A DNA stretch of 64,000 bases, taken from positions 312,655 through 376,654 of the forward strand of contig NZ_JAKUJZ010000002.1 of NCBI RefSeq assembly GCF_022436675.1, read 5' to 3'. This DNA is from Rheinheimera hassiensis (GTDB taxonomy: Bacteria; Pseudomonadota; Gammaproteobacteria; Enterobacterales; Alteromonadaceae). The translations under genes and the position numbers were made by a program. Shown here in pieces: positions 26,222 through 36,298 of the stretch. The number at the start of each line of letters is the position of its first letter. The first letter of the stretch is position 1. Below the pieces are notes generated by a model. The model made no database searches. It saw only the letters and a list, made by a program, of their open reading frames with translations, and was not told where the DNA came from.

Positions 26222-28552
26222 ATGTCCACTGTTGCTACTACCGTTTCCCGCAAGTCTGCCCCTGTAGCACGTATGGCGCCTGAGCGTGATTTATTCTCTT
26301 ATCCGAAATACTGGGCCGAGTGCTATGGCACGGCGCCGTTTTTACCTATGTCGCGCGCCGAGATGGATAAACTTGGCTGGGACAGCTGCGATGTTATTTT
26401 GGTAGTAGGCGATGCCTATGTAGATCACCCCAGCTTTGGTATGGCGGTAGTAGGGCGGATGTTAGAAGCCCAGGGCTATCGCGTCGGCCTTATTTGCCAG
26501 CCGGATTGGCACAGCAAAGACGACTTTATGCGTCTGGGTAAGCCAAACCTGTTTTACGGCGTGTCGGCCGGCAATATGGACTCGATGATTAACCGTTACA
26601 CCGCCGATAAAAAGCTGCGCCATGACGATGCCTACACCGCCGGTGATATTGGCGGCAAGCGGCCGGACCGGGCGGTTACTGTGTACACCCAGCGCTGCAA
26701 AGAAGCCTATAAAGATGTGCCTGTTGTGATAGGTGGCATCGAGGCCAGTTTACGCCGTATTGCGCATTATGATTACTGGTCTGAAAAAGTGCGCCGTTCA
26801 GTTATTTTTGACGCCAAGGCCGATATTTTAATTTACGGCAATGCTGAGCGGCCGTTGATTGAAGTGGCGCACCGTATTGCTTCGGGCGTGCCGGTAAGCG
26901 AGATTCAGGATGTGCGCGGCACTGCCGTGATCCGTAAAGAACCACTGCCGGGCTGGCGCGGCGTCGATTCTACCGCCATTGATAAAATCGGCAAAATCGA
27001 CCCTATATCTAACCCTTATGGCGCCGATGATGTTGGCTGCAGCAGTTATTCGGAATATGCCAAAGCCGGTATCGATTTAACTAAACCTGCCGAGGTGGAA
27101 GCCAAGGCGATTTTAGTACAGCCGCCACGGCAAAAGCCGTGGGAGCAAACCTACGTTAAGCTGCCGGCGTTTGAGCAGGTCAGCGTAAATAAGCCGCTGT
27201 ATGCCCATGCTTCGCGGATACTGCACCAGGAAACTAACCCGGGCTGTGCCCGCGCCATTATGCAGCGCCATGGCGATCGGCATATTTGGGTGAATCCGCC
27301 GGCATTTCCGCTTAGTACCGAAGAGATGGATTTAGTGTTTGGCCTGCCGTATCAGCGCGTGCCGCACCCGGTGTATGGCAAGGAGAAAATTCCGGCTTAC
27401 GAGATGATTAAAACCTCGGTGAATATTATGCGCGGCTGCTTTGGCGGCTGCTCGTTCTGCTCTATTACCGAGCATGAAGGCCGCATTATTCAAAGCCGCT
27501 CGAAAGAATCAATTATGCAGGAGATCAAGGATATTCGCGATAAAGTACCGGGCTTTACCGGCGTGATATCTGATCTTGGTGGCCCCACGGCCAATATGTA
27601 CCGCTTAAACTGTAAAAACCCCAAAGCCGAGCAAACCTGCCGTCGGCCAAGCTGTGTGTACCCCACCATATGCGAGCATATGGATACCGATCAAAGCCCG
27701 ACGGTAGAGCTGTACCGCGAAGCGCGTACTTTGCCTGGCATTAAAAAAGTGTTGGTGGCCTCCGGCGTGCGTTACGACTTAGCAGTAGAAGACCCGAACT
27801 ATGTACGCGAGCTGGTGCAGCACCATGTTGGCGGCTATTTAAAAATCGCGCCCGAGCACACCGAAAGTGGCCCACTGTCGAAAATGATGAAGCCGGGTAT
27901 GGGCGCCTATGACAAGTTTAAAGAAATGTTCGACCGCTTTAGTAAAGAAGCCGGTAAAGAGCAGTTTTTAATTCCGTACTTTATTGCTGCTCACCCGGGC
28001 ACCACTGATCTGGACATGGTTAACCTGGCGCTGTGGTTAAAAGAGCGTGATTTTAAACTGGATCAGGTACAAAACTTTTACCCCAGCCCGATGGCAAACG
28101 CGACCACTATTTACCATACGGAAATGAACTCGCTGAAAAACATCAACAAAGCCAATGACGAAGTGGTTGCGGTGCCCAAAGGCGAGCGCCAACGCCGCCT
28201 GCACAAGGCGATACTGCGCTACCATGACCCCAAAGGCTGGCCGCAAATTCGTGAAGCGTTGATTAAAATGGGTTTAAAGCACTTAATTGGCCGTAGCAAA
28301 GGCTGTTTGGTGCCGGAAGAGGGCAAAGACGAGCAGTTTAAAAAGCCACAAAAAGGCGGCCAACCGGCGCTTAGCCGTCATACCGGTTTAAACCCGGCGG
28401 CTAAGGCGATTGCCAAGCGTAGTCAGAGTGAAACGCCGGTAAAAGGCAACAAGCAGGGCAAAAAGCCGTTTAACGCCAGTGGCAAGCCTGCGGCTAAAAC
28501 CGCTGCCGGCAAAGCTCATGGCCCGAAGAGCCCGCAGCGGTCTAAAGGCTGA
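26222..28552 (+). CDS. ygiQ: Radical SAM protein YgiQ (UPF0313)
   Basis: A 776-residue YgiQ-family radical SAM protein. The 4Fe-4S cluster motif is [10 protein letters not shown], with C406, C410 and C413, in the CxxxCxxC spacing of radical SAM enzymes. Upstream lies a B12-binding-like N-terminal region ([19 protein letters not shown]) and downstream the C-terminal DUF3362-type region with a basic, low-complexity tail (about 700-776, rich in Lys, Pro, Gly and Ala). Activity of the family is not established. A TATAAT at 26184-26189 is a likely -10. The stop overlaps the ATG of thpR by one base (TGATG), so the two are coupled. Confidence 0.93.
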   Translation: MSTVATTVSRKSAPVARMAPERDLFSYPKYWAECYGTAPFLPMSRAEMDKLGWDSCDVILVVGDAYVDHPSFGMAVVGRMLEAQGYRVGLICQPDWHSKDDFMRLGKPNLFYGVSAGNMDSMINRYTADKKLRHDDAYTAGDIGGKRPDRAVTVYTQRCKEAYKDVPVVIGGIEASLRRIAHYDYWSEKVRRSVIFDAKADILIYGNAERPLIEVAHRIASGVPVSEIQDVRGTAVIRKEPLPGWRGVDSTAIDKIGKIDPISNPYGADDVGCSSYSEYAKAGIDLTKPAEVEAKAILVQPPRQKPWEQTYVKLPAFEQVSVNKPLYAHASRILHQETNPGCARAIMQRHGDRHIWVNPPAFPLSTEEMDLVFGLPYQRVPHPVYGKEKIPAYEMIKTSVNIMRGCFGGCSFCSITEHEGRIIQSRSKESIMQEIKDIRDKVPGFTGVISDLGGPTANMYRLNCKNPKAEQTCRRPSCVYPTICEHMDTDQSPTVELYREARTLPGIKKVLVASGVRYDLAVEDPNYVRELVQHHVGGYLKIAPEHTESGPLSKMMKPGMGAYDKFKEMFDRFSKEAGKEQFLIPYFIAAHPGTTDLDMVNLALWLKERDFKLDQVQNFYPSPMANATTIYHTEMNSLKNINKANDEVVAVPKGERQRRLHKAILRYHDPKGWPQIREALIKMGLKHLIGRSKGCLVPEEGKDEQFKKPQKGGQPALSRHTGLNPAAKAIAKRSQSETPVKGNKQGKKPFNASGKPAAKTAAGKAHGPKSPQRSKG

Positions 28553-29073
28553 TGCAGCGGCTGTTTTTCAGCCTTAAATTTTCCGCCGCGCAGCAACACC
28601 AGTTGCTGCCGTATCAGCGCCAAGCGCTTGGTTTGTGGCTTGGCGCTAAGGCTGTAGATAACGACAATCTGCATTTAACGCTGTTTTTCTTAGGCCAGGT
28701 TAATACCGGGCAGCAACAGCGGCTGGTTGGTGCAGCGCGGCAAATTAAAGCACCGGCTTTTAGCCTGACACTGGATCATCTGGCCTGTTTTGCTAAACCG
28801 AAAATTCTCTATCTCGCGCCTTCGGCAGTGCCGCCTGAACTGACAAAACTACAACAGCAGGTGGCGGCGTTGTGTGAAGCAGAAGGCTTTAGCGATAGCC
28901 ACGATAATTATCAGCCACATATTACTCTGGCTCGGCATGCAGTTTGTAGTAGTAAGTATTATCAAACTCAGCAACCTGTAATAATTAAGGTTACTGAGTT
29001 TGCATTGTATTGTTCCGACAGTAGCAGAGAACGACTCCGGTATCAGCCTCTAGTAACGTTTAATATGTTATGA
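28552..29073 (+). CDS. thpR: RNA 2',3'-cyclic phosphodiesterase ThpR (2'-5' RNA ligase family)
   Basis: A 173-residue 2H-phosphoesterase. The two catalytic HxTx motifs are visible: HLTLFFLG (about residues 39-46) and HITLARHA (about 122-129). ThpR hydrolyses 2',3'-cyclic phosphates and in vitro ligates tRNA halves through 2'-5' linkages. Length and both motifs match E. coli ThpR. The start overlaps the ygiQ stop by one base, indicating translational coupling. A strong hairpin begins at the stop codon (29072-29102). Confidence 0.9.
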   Translation: MQRLFFSLKFSAAQQHQLLPYQRQALGLWLGAKAVDNDNLHLTLFFLGQVNTGQQQRLVGAARQIKAPAFSLTLDHLACFAKPKILYLAPSAVPPELTKLQQQVAALCEAEGFSDSHDNYQPHITLARHAVCSSKYYQTQQPVIIKVTEFALYCSDSSRERLRYQPLVTFNML

Positions 29074-29102
29074 ACATTAAGGAGCTGCGCTCCTTAATGT
29101 TC
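29072..29102. terminator. Bidirectional terminator hairpin
   Basis: Perfect 14-bp arms GAACATTAAGGAGC (29072-29085) and GCTCCTTAATGTTC (29089-29102) with a 3-base TGC loop. The left arm overlaps the thpR stop. It separates thpR (+) from the convergent secreted-protein gene (-). Confidence 0.8.
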
Positions 29103-29110
29103 AATTGTAT

Positions 29111-29470
29111 TTAGAAACCTGTTTCGAATTGCGCTGTAGCTTGTAGAATTTCATAAGTTCCATCGGTATAGAGAACAGTTGCTTTACCCAGGTGGTAAGA
29201 GTAAGGAGGTATAGCTTTAGTACAGGATGTTGCGCTTGAACTGCAACCTGTTGTGCGTTCAGACCAGATCACAGAAGATATGGTTTTAGTTATGTTTACA
29301 ATTCGCCATGTAGCATTGTTAACTGCACGATCTAAAGTATATTCAAAGCTGGTGCACTCCGAAACCTGCCAAGTGTCGAGTGAATCAGTATCAACCATGC
29401 ACTCCATTTGCGCAGCCATGCTTGAATTGGATGCTAATAATAAAGCCACAGCGGTAAGGGTTTTTTTCAT
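29111..29470 (-). CDS. Small secreted protein of unknown function
   Basis: A 119-residue protein with a clear Sec signal peptide (MKKTLTAVALLLASNSSMAA, cleavage after AA) and a mature part with four cysteines (MEC, SEC, TGC, TSC) that could form two disulfides in the periplasm or outside the cell. I recognise no family. The start at 29470 is chosen for AAGGAA 7 bases upstream; an in-frame extension to 29533 has no such site and would bury the signal peptide. The gene and the 240 bases upstream are AT-rich compared with ygiQ, so it may be a recent acquisition. Confidence 0.65.
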   Translation of the reverse strand: MKKTLTAVALLLASNSSMAAQMECMVDTDSLDTWQVSECTSFEYTLDRAVNNATWRIVNITKTISSVIWSERTTGCSSSATSCTKAIPPYSYHLGKATVLYTDGTYEILQATAQFETGF

Positions 29471-29709
29471 TGTATATTCCTTATTTGTATTTAGTTTTGT
29501 CTCGGTTATTTTGCTTAACGCTGAGTTAGTCAATGATGAAAATACAACAAGGTCAAATGATAAATTTATATTAATTATTTATCATTTTTTTATCTTTAGT
29601 TGTACGGTAAGTAAGAATGTGGCTCCGGCTCTGCCGGAGCGGGCAAGGTAGTAATAGTGTAATATCCGAAGGGTAAATAATATTTATTATAAATAGCTGT
29701 CGTTTGCAG

Positions 29710-30255
29710 TCACTCAGCTGCAGCAATAGTGGTTGCATTGTGTTGGTAGGTGTAAATCAGATCGTCATACAACATGTTATTAATGCTATAAGCTTGTTCA
29801 ATACGTTTACTCAGCACAAAACCACATTTTTCCAACACACGACAAGAGCCTGTATTACCCTCTGTTACTGTGGCCTGTAGCTGGGGTATACCTAATGATA
29901 AAGCAAACTTTTTTGCTGCTAATAATGCTTCTGTGGCATAGCCTTTACCGAAGTGTTCAGGTAAGAACATATAGCCAAATTCGGCATTGCTATGTTTAGC
30001 ATCAGTGATAATAAATGCCATAGTTCCCAGCGGTGTGCCACTTTCTATACAGCAAACAACCATGCATAACCACTGCCTGGGTCTTGCTTGCCAAGCTGGC
30101 AATAAAACCCGGAACTTGGCAGCGATCTCTTCCATTGAAGGCTCATCAAACACATAACGGATAATAACTTGTTCCTGATGCAACCGGACAAATAATGGCC
30201 AGTCTGCAGCGGTAATTTGGCGTAAACGCAGCCGTGGAGTAAGAAATTCAAGCAT
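29710..30255 (-). CDS. GNAT-family N-acetyltransferase (RimJ/RimL-like)
   Basis: A 181-residue acetyltransferase. It starts with LTPRLRLRQITAADWPLF, the standard opening of RimJ/RimL-type (Acetyltransf_3) proteins. The acetyl-CoA-binding segment is FGYMFLPEHFGKGYATEALLAAKKFA (the Q/RxxGxG/A-like loop reads HFGKGYA), and TEGNTGSCRVLEKCGFVLSKR is the conserved C-terminal helix and strand. The acceptor could be a ribosomal protein N-terminus or a small molecule; this cannot be read. The gene is monocistronic as far as visible. Confidence 0.87.
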   Translation of the reverse strand: MLEFLTPRLRLRQITAADWPLFVRLHQEQVIIRYVFDEPSMEEIAAKFRVLLPAWQARPRQWLCMVVCCIESGTPLGTMAFIITDAKHSNAEFGYMFLPEHFGKGYATEALLAAKKFALSLGIPQLQATVTEGNTGSCRVLEKCGFVLSKRIEQAYSINNMLYDDLIYTYQHNATTIAAAE

Positions 30256-30457
30256 TGAGGCACCTGCGGCCCAGGGAAACTATATCGCTACTTTATACCA
30301 GTAGCTGTTGTCAGGTCTAGCAGTTAAGTATCTGAAAGTTTACAATATTAACTATATGTTTCGCTACAAACTGCTATAGTTCATCATTGATTAATTTATG
30401 CGGCTTATACTCGGCCCACACACCCGAACAACGACACCCCGTTAACAAGGATTGGTT

Positions 30458-33400
30458 ATGCCTGCCTCAGCGTCATTTTTACGTAAAATTTTCGGCTCGG
30501 TAAACTGGACGGCACCAGATTGGTTGCACCGGCTTTGCCATAATGTAAAGCAACGCCCGGCTAAGTTCTGGGGGGCGGTGGTGGCGGTAGTAATGCTTAT
30601 TGGCGCCGCTGTTGGCGGTTATTACTATTATCAGCAATTACCCAAACCGCTAAAAGTGAAGGCAACAGTGCAAAGCCCGGCACTGGGGCATTATCAGGAC
30701 AACGTTGAGCAGCCCACTGCACTGCGCGTGCAGTTTAGCTATGACATGAGCGATCAGGCCGGGCGTATTGCACCGGTGCCGCAGCTTTCAGCCGCGCGGC
30801 TGGATTTAATTGGCGAAGAATTAAGCGAAGGTGTCAGCTTAAACCCGGCTATAGCTGGCAAATGGCTGTGGCAGGATGACAACACGCTAATTTTTACCCC
30901 CCAGCAGGCCTGGCCCGCCGGGCAGCGTTACCAGCTTAAGCTTGATAAAGGTATTTTTGCCGCCGGTACCTTACTGGCAGAACAACAATACAGTTTTGAT
31001 ACTGTGCCACTTACCGGTGCTATTAACCGCTTACGTTTTTATCAGCACCCCACCGAGCAAGCCACCCGGCAAATAGTGGCTACGTTAAATTTCAGCCACC
31101 CGGTAGATATCGACAGCGTGCAAAGCCAGCTGTCAATGACCATGCGCCCCGATGGCGGTGATGTACGCAGCAAAGGTAAGCCACTGGACTTTACGCTTAG
31201 TGCCGATAAAACCGGCCGTGAAATCTATCTGCAATCGGCAGCGTTAACGCTACCCGAGCGGGAGCAATATCTAACAGTGTTATTAAAAGCTGGGGTAAAA
31301 GCACAAAACGGCAGTGGCAAAACCAGCCGGGAAAATAGCCAACAGCTGTTAGTGCCGGATAAAACCAGCTTTTTAAAGGTAGAAGAACTGCGCAGCGATA
31401 TTATACGCACACCCGAGCAAGAACCAGAGCAAATGCTGCTGTTAAGCTTTACTGACCGCATCAGCCGCACCGAGCTACAAAATAAACTGAAGCTGTATGT
31501 ATTGCCGAAACACCCGCAGCGTAATTCTAACTATTGGGCGCCGGGCGAAGTAAGCAGCAGCGTATTACAGCAAGCCAGCCTGCACAGCTTTGAGCTGATG
31601 CCGACACCAGAGCAGCACGACAGTGCTTTTAGCATTAAGCTGGATGTGCCACCTGGCCAAAGCCTGTTTGTTAGTGTGCCGAAAGGCTTACAATCGACCA
31701 GTGATTTTACCCTGGCCAGTGAATACCGCGCTGTAGTGCAGGCGCCGCAGTATCCGAAAGAAGCGCGGATAGTGGGTGAAGGTGCCATGCTAACGCTAAG
31801 CGGCGAGCAAACCTTACAGTTGCTTAGCCGCGGTGTTAAAGGCGTACGGGTAAAATTGCATAAGTTGTTGCCGGGCGAGCTAAACCACTTTATCAGCCAG
31901 ACTGGCGGCGATATTAGCCAGCCGTATTTTTATAACTATAACTTTGATGAAAGCAATATCAGCAGCAGCTACGAAAAAACCTTTACCCTGGCCAACAGCC
32001 ACGCCAAGCAGGCTAATTACCTGTCGTTAGCATTAAAACCCTATCTGGCTGAAGCGGGTATGGGGGTGTTTTTTATTCAGTTAACTGAATTTGATCCGGC
32101 CCGGCCGAAAAGCGAAGGCCAGCAACTGGATAAACGGGTGGTGCTGGTAACCGATTTAGGCTTACTGGTAAAACACAATAGTGATAGCAGCCAGCAGGTA
32201 TTTGTTATGTCGGTGGCCGATGGCAAACCGGTAGCCGGGGCTAAAGTAGAGCTGCTGGGCAAAAATGGTGTCGCGGTGTTAAGCGGCACCACCAATGCTC
32301 AGGGCAGCGTAAACTTAGACAAAACCACCGGTTTTGTGCGCGAGCGCCAGCCGGTGGTATATCTGGTTAGCCGCAGCAGTAATGGCGTAACCGATAGTAG
32401 CTTTATTCCGTATGATCGCTATAGCCGCCAGCTGGATTATTCCAAATTTAATACCAGTGGCCGTTACCAGGATGAAAACAGCGCTAAAGCATTAAGCGCT
32501 TATATGTTTAGCGACCGGGGTATTTACCGGCCCGGCGAGCAAGTGCAACTGGCTGCCATTATCCGCCATAACGATTTGTCGCTGGCTGAGCAAAAGCTGC
32601 CGTTAAAAATACAGGTGCAGGGGCCGCGAGGCAGTACTTTCTGGCAGCAAAACTTCAGTTTAAGTGGCCGTGGTATGCACACCTTTAGCCTGGACACCCA
32701 GCCACACAGTGACACCGGGAATTATAATGCCAATATCAGCCTGCTTGATAGCAAAGGCAATACCGAGCGGCACTTAGGCTCGGTTAGCTTTGTAGTGGAA
32801 GAGTTTCAGCCCGATACGCTGAAAATCAGCAGTAGTTTTAATCAAGCAGGCAAAGGCTGGTTATCACCACAAAATTTAGTGGCGCAGGTGCAACTGGACA
32901 ACCTGTTTGGCACCCCGGCACAGCAGCGGCGGGTTACCGCCAAATTTGAGTTGATCCCGGCAGGTTTTAGTTTTAGTGAATATAAAGATTATCGCTTTAT
33001 TGCCCCGCAGGAGCAGCAACTTAACAGCAACAGTGTACGGCAGAATCTGGATGAGCAACAAACCGATGCCGACGGCAAAGCCAGCTTTACGCTGCCGCTT
33101 GAGCAATACAGTGGTGGTACTTACCGGCTGGTGTTAACGACCGAAGGCTTTGATGGCGGCGGTGGCAAAAGTGTGCAAAACAGGCGCAGCGCCCTGGTAT
33201 CACCGTTAGACGAGCTGATAGGGGTAAAAAGCGATGGCGAGCTGAGCTACCTGAAAAGACAGCAAAGCCGTAGTTTGCAGTTTATCGCCATTAACAACAG
33301 CTTAGCGCAGATAGCGCTGAATGAATTAACGCTGAAACTGGTAGAGAAGCGGCCATTATCGAGCTTAGTTAAACAAAACGATGGCACTTACCAGTACCAG

Positions 33401-36280
33401 AGCATAGTGCAGGAGCTAACAGTAAGCGAAACGCCATTCAGCATCGCCGCAGAGGGTACTGCCTATCAGCTGCCTACCGACACGGCCGGTGATTTTGAGC
33501 TGCAATTGTTAAAAGGCGAACAGCTGCTGGGTAAGGTGGCGTTTAGCGTAATAGGCGCCGGTAATATCAGCGCTATGCTGGAGAAAAACGCTGCACTTAA
33601 CGTGCGGCTGGATAAAGCTGATTATAAAGCCGGTGAGCGTATTGAGCTGAATATCACGGCACCTTATACCGGCAGTGGCTTAATCAGTATTGAAAGCGAT
33701 AAAGTGCATGCCTTTAGCTGGTTTACTGCCGATACCACCAGCAGCATTCAGCATATAGTGCTGCCAGAGGGCATTGAAGGTAATGCTTATATTAACGTTA
33801 GCTTTGTGCGTGGTGCCGATTCCGATGCACTCTTTGTCAGCCCGCTAAGTTACGCCGTGGTGCCGTTTAATATTGACCGCAGCAAACGCGAGTTGAACAT
33901 TAGCCTGGTAGCACCGGAAGAAGTACGCCCCGGTAAAGCCTTTACGTTGGGCTATAAAACCGACCGCCCGGCCGACTTACTGCTGTATGGCGTGGATCAG
34001 GGTATTTTGCAGGTGGCTGCTTACGAATTACCCGATCCGTTATCGCATTACCTGCAAAAGCGTGCCTTGCAGGTGCGCAGTATGCAAATGCTCGATTTAA
34101 TTCTGCCGGAATTCAGCGCGCTTAAACGCCAGTTAGCCGGTGTAGGCGGTGATAGCGCCCGCCGTGCTATGGCAGCAGCAATGCTGGACAGCAACCTTAA
34201 CCCCTTTGCCCGCAGGGCAGAGCAGCCGGGCGTATTTTGGCTGGGCGTGGTAAAAGCCGGTACTGAACTGGCTACCCAGCAGGTAACAGTGCCGGCCAGC
34301 TTTAGCGGCAACTTAAAACTGATGGCGGTAGCGGTAAGTGATGAAGCGCTGTCTGCGGTCAGCCAGGATTTACGTGTGCGCGGCCCCTTTGTGTTAACAC
34401 CGGATGTACTGACCAGCGCAGCGCCAGGTGATGAGTTTGATATCAGTGTGTCTGTAGCGAATGGCGTAAAAGGCTCGGGCCCGGATGCTGCCATTAAAGT
34501 GCAGCTTACTTTACCTGATAGCCTTATTGCTGTGGGTGACACTGAGCAACGGCTTAGCATAAGCGAAAATAGCGAGCAAAGTGCACGTTTTCGCTTAAAA
34601 GCAGGTGATGTGCCTGGTGAGGCCAGCTTAAGCTTTAGCGCGACCTATCAGCAGGGTGAGCTAACCGAGCAGGCCAGCCGCAGTATCAGCCTGAGTATTC
34701 GCCCGGCCAGCCATTATCACACCACGCTCCAGGCTGGTTTTGCTGATAAAGGCCCGGTTACACTTAACACCCGTTATCCGCTGTATGCCGAATTTGCCCA
34801 ACAGCATGTGATTGCCTCGGCTAACCCGCTGGTGCTGGCAGAGAGCTTTACCGATTATCTTGCGCAATACCCGCACGGTTGTACGGAACAGGTGGTGTCG
34901 CAGGTGTTCCCGTGGGTGGGGTTAGTGCAGCAACCGTCGTACCAGGCGCAGTGGCCAATGCTGAACGAAAAATTTGCCGTGCTGATCCAGAAGCTGGCTG
35001 AGCGCCAGCAAAGCGATGGTGGTTTTAGCTTCTGGCCCGGCGGGTACAGCAGCGCTGACTTCCCCAGTATTTATGTGATGCATTTCCTGTTAGCCGCACG
35101 CGAGCAAGGCCTGGCCGTGCCGGATTACCTGTACAGCCAGGGGCTGGAGTATTTGCGCAATGTAGCTCGGCAAAGCGGGGCCAATTTGTATCAGGCCCGC
35201 CTGCGGGCCAACGCGATTTACCTGCTGACCCGCAGCGGCGAAGTAACCACCAACTATTTGGTTGAGCTACACGAGCGGCTGGAAAAACAACATAAACAAG
35301 CCTGGCAGGCTGATATTACCGCTATTTATATTGCCGCCAGTTATCAGTTGCTGCAAAAGCCAGAGCTGGCACGCGGTTTGTTATCCGGTTACCGTTTAGG
35401 TAAAACCTCAGCGCTGCAAAGCGGTTATCTGGCGCGAATTGCCACACCGCTGCCGCCTTTTGCTAACCCGGCGTTTCAATCGCAGCTAAGCCTGGATGCG
35501 CAGTATGTGTATTTATTGTCCAGCCATTTTGCCGAACAGGCCAAAGCGCTGGATGGTAAAGCCATTTTGCAGCTATTGCAGCCGGTGTTTAAAGGTGATT
35601 ACAACACCATTGCCTCGGCCTATACGGTGCTGGCATTGTCAGCCTATGGCCAGTTACAAACGGAAGCGACCGCCACGCCACCACAGTTTTATCAGTTGGA
35701 TGGCAAAGGCGCGCGTACCGCGTTAACGCCGGCAGATAACCAAAGTGCTATACCGCGTGCTGCTTTTACCACGGCAGCAGAGCAAATAATGATAGAGAGC
35801 CAGCAGCAGCTGTTTTATGCGCTAAGCGAGGCTGGTTTTGCTAAAACAGCACCGACTAAAGCCGTAGCGCAGCAGTTGGAGGTCGTGCGCGATTATCTTG
35901 ATGCGCAAGGCAAAGCGGTTAGCACTGCTAAACAAGGCGATGAGCTTACAGTGCGCCTGCGTCTGCGCAGCTTAACCGACGGCTGGCACAGCAATGTTGC
36001 GGTAGTCGATTTGCTGCCGGCCGGTTTTGCGGTGGTGCGCAGCTCAGTACCACGCCAAAGTGGGCCCTGGCGCGCTGACTATGTTGATATCCGTGAAGAC
36101 CGCGTGGTTTACTACGCCGGTTTTGGCCCGCAAATGACTGAACTGCGTTATCAGGTAAAAGTAACCGCAGCCGGTGATTTTGTGCTGCCAACGGTGTCGG
36201 CACAATCAATGTACGATTTATCGGTGTATGCCAGCACAGCTGCCGGGCGCTTTGTGGTTAGTGCGGCAGATGTAAACTAA
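30458..36280 (+). CDS. Alpha-2-macroglobulin family protein with thioester motif
   Basis: About 1940 residues, the size of bacterial alpha-2-macroglobulins such as E. coli YfhM. A membrane helix lies near residues 38-56 (a GAVVAVVMLIGAAVGGYYYY stretch); this is an uncleaved anchor, not the lipobox found in YfhM. MG2- and A2M-type beta domains follow (for example AYMFSDRGIYRPGEQVQLA at about 680). The internal thioester motif is GCTEQ, with Cys at about 1475 and Gln 1478, followed by an alpha-toroid complement-like domain. Such proteins trap foreign proteases in the periplasm and guard the envelope. It starts with AAGGA 6 bases upstream of the ATG at 30458. pbpC follows after 18 bases; this gene pair is a conserved repair-and-defence unit. 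Confidence 0.95.
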   Translation: MPASASFLRKIFGSVNWTAPDWLHRLCHNVKQRPAKFWGAVVAVVMLIGAAVGGYYYYQQLPKPLKVKATVQSPALGHYQDNVEQPTALRVQFSYDMSDQAGRIAPVPQLSAARLDLIGEELSEGVSLNPAIAGKWLWQDDNTLIFTPQQAWPAGQRYQLKLDKGIFAAGTLLAEQQYSFDTVPLTGAINRLRFYQHPTEQATRQIVATLNFSHPVDIDSVQSQLSMTMRPDGGDVRSKGKPLDFTLSADKTGREIYLQSAALTLPEREQYLTVLLKAGVKAQNGSGKTSRENSQQLLVPDKTSFLKVEELRSDIIRTPEQEPEQMLLLSFTDRISRTELQNKLKLYVLPKHPQRNSNYWAPGEVSSSVLQQASLHSFELMPTPEQHDSAFSIKLDVPPGQSLFVSVPKGLQSTSDFTLASEYRAVVQAPQYPKEARIVGEGAMLTLSGEQTLQLLSRGVKGVRVKLHKLLPGELNHFISQTGGDISQPYFYNYNFDESNISSSYEKTFTLANSHAKQANYLSLALKPYLAEAGMGVFFIQLTEFDPARPKSEGQQLDKRVVLVTDLGLLVKHNSDSSQQVFVMSVADGKPVAGAKVELLGKNGVAVLSGTTNAQGSVNLDKTTGFVRERQPVVYLVSRSSNGVTDSSFIPYDRYSRQLDYSKFNTSGRYQDENSAKALSAYMFSDRGIYRPGEQVQLAAIIRHNDLSLAEQKLPLKIQVQGPRGSTFWQQNFSLSGRGMHTFSLDTQPHSDTGNYNANISLLDSKGNTERHLGSVSFVVEEFQPDTLKISSSFNQAGKGWLSPQNLVAQVQLDNLFGTPAQQRRVTAKFELIPAGFSFSEYKDYRFIAPQEQQLNSNSVRQNLDEQQTDADGKASFTLPLEQYSGGTYRLVLTTEGFDGGGGKSVQNRRSALVSPLDELIGVKSDGELSYLKRQQSRSLQFIAINNSLAQIALNELTLKLVEKRPLSSLVKQNDGTYQYQSIVQELTVSETPFSIAAEGTAYQLPTDTAGDFELQLLKGEQLLGKVAFSVIGAGNISAMLEKNAALNVRLDKADYKAGERIELNITAPYTGSGLISIESDKVHAFSWFTADTTSSIQHIVLPEGIEGNAYINVSFVRGADSDALFVSPLSYAVVPFNIDRSKRELNISLVAPEEVRPGKAFTLGYKTDRPADLLLYGVDQGILQVAAYELPDPLSHYLQKRALQVRSMQMLDLILPEFSALKRQLAGVGGDSARRAMAAAMLDSNLNPFARRAEQPGVFWLGVVKAGTELATQQVTVPASFSGNLKLMAVAVSDEALSAVSQDLRVRGPFVLTPDVLTSAAPGDEFDISVSVANGVKGSGPDAAIKVQLTLPDSLIAVGDTEQRLSISENSEQSARFRLKAGDVPGEASLSFSATYQQGELTEQASRSISLSIRPASHYHTTLQAGFADKGPVTLNTRYPLYAEFAQQHVIASANPLVLAESFTDYLAQYPHGCTEQVVSQVFPWVGLVQQPSYQAQWPMLNEKFAVLIQKLAERQQSDGGFSFWPGGYSSADFPSIYVMHFLLAAREQGLAVPDYLYSQGLEYLRNVARQSGANLYQARLRANAIYLLTRSGEVTTNYLVELHERLEKQHKQAWQADITAIYIAASYQLLQKPELARGLLSGYRLGKTSALQSGYLARIATPLPPFANPAFQSQLSLDAQYVYLLSSHFAEQAKALDGKAILQLLQPVFKGDYNTIASAYTVLALSAYGQLQTEATATPPQFYQLDGKGARTALTPADNQSAIPRAAFTTAAEQIMIESQQQLFYALSEAGFAKTAPTKAVAQQLEVVRDYLDAQGKAVSTAKQGDELTVRLRLRSLTDGWHSNVAVVDLLPAGFAVVRSSVPRQSGPWRADYVDIREDRVVYYAGFGPQMTELRYQVKVTAAGDFVLPTVSAQSMYDLSVYASTAAGRFVVSAADVN

Positions 36281-36298
36281 CGCCTTACAGGATCAGTA

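Noticed and set aside
29622-29640. 8-bp hairpin GCTCCGGC/GCCGGAGC in AT-rich DNA
   Set aside because: Stable but without a T-run or a gene ending nearby; could be a leftover terminator, not supported enough to list.
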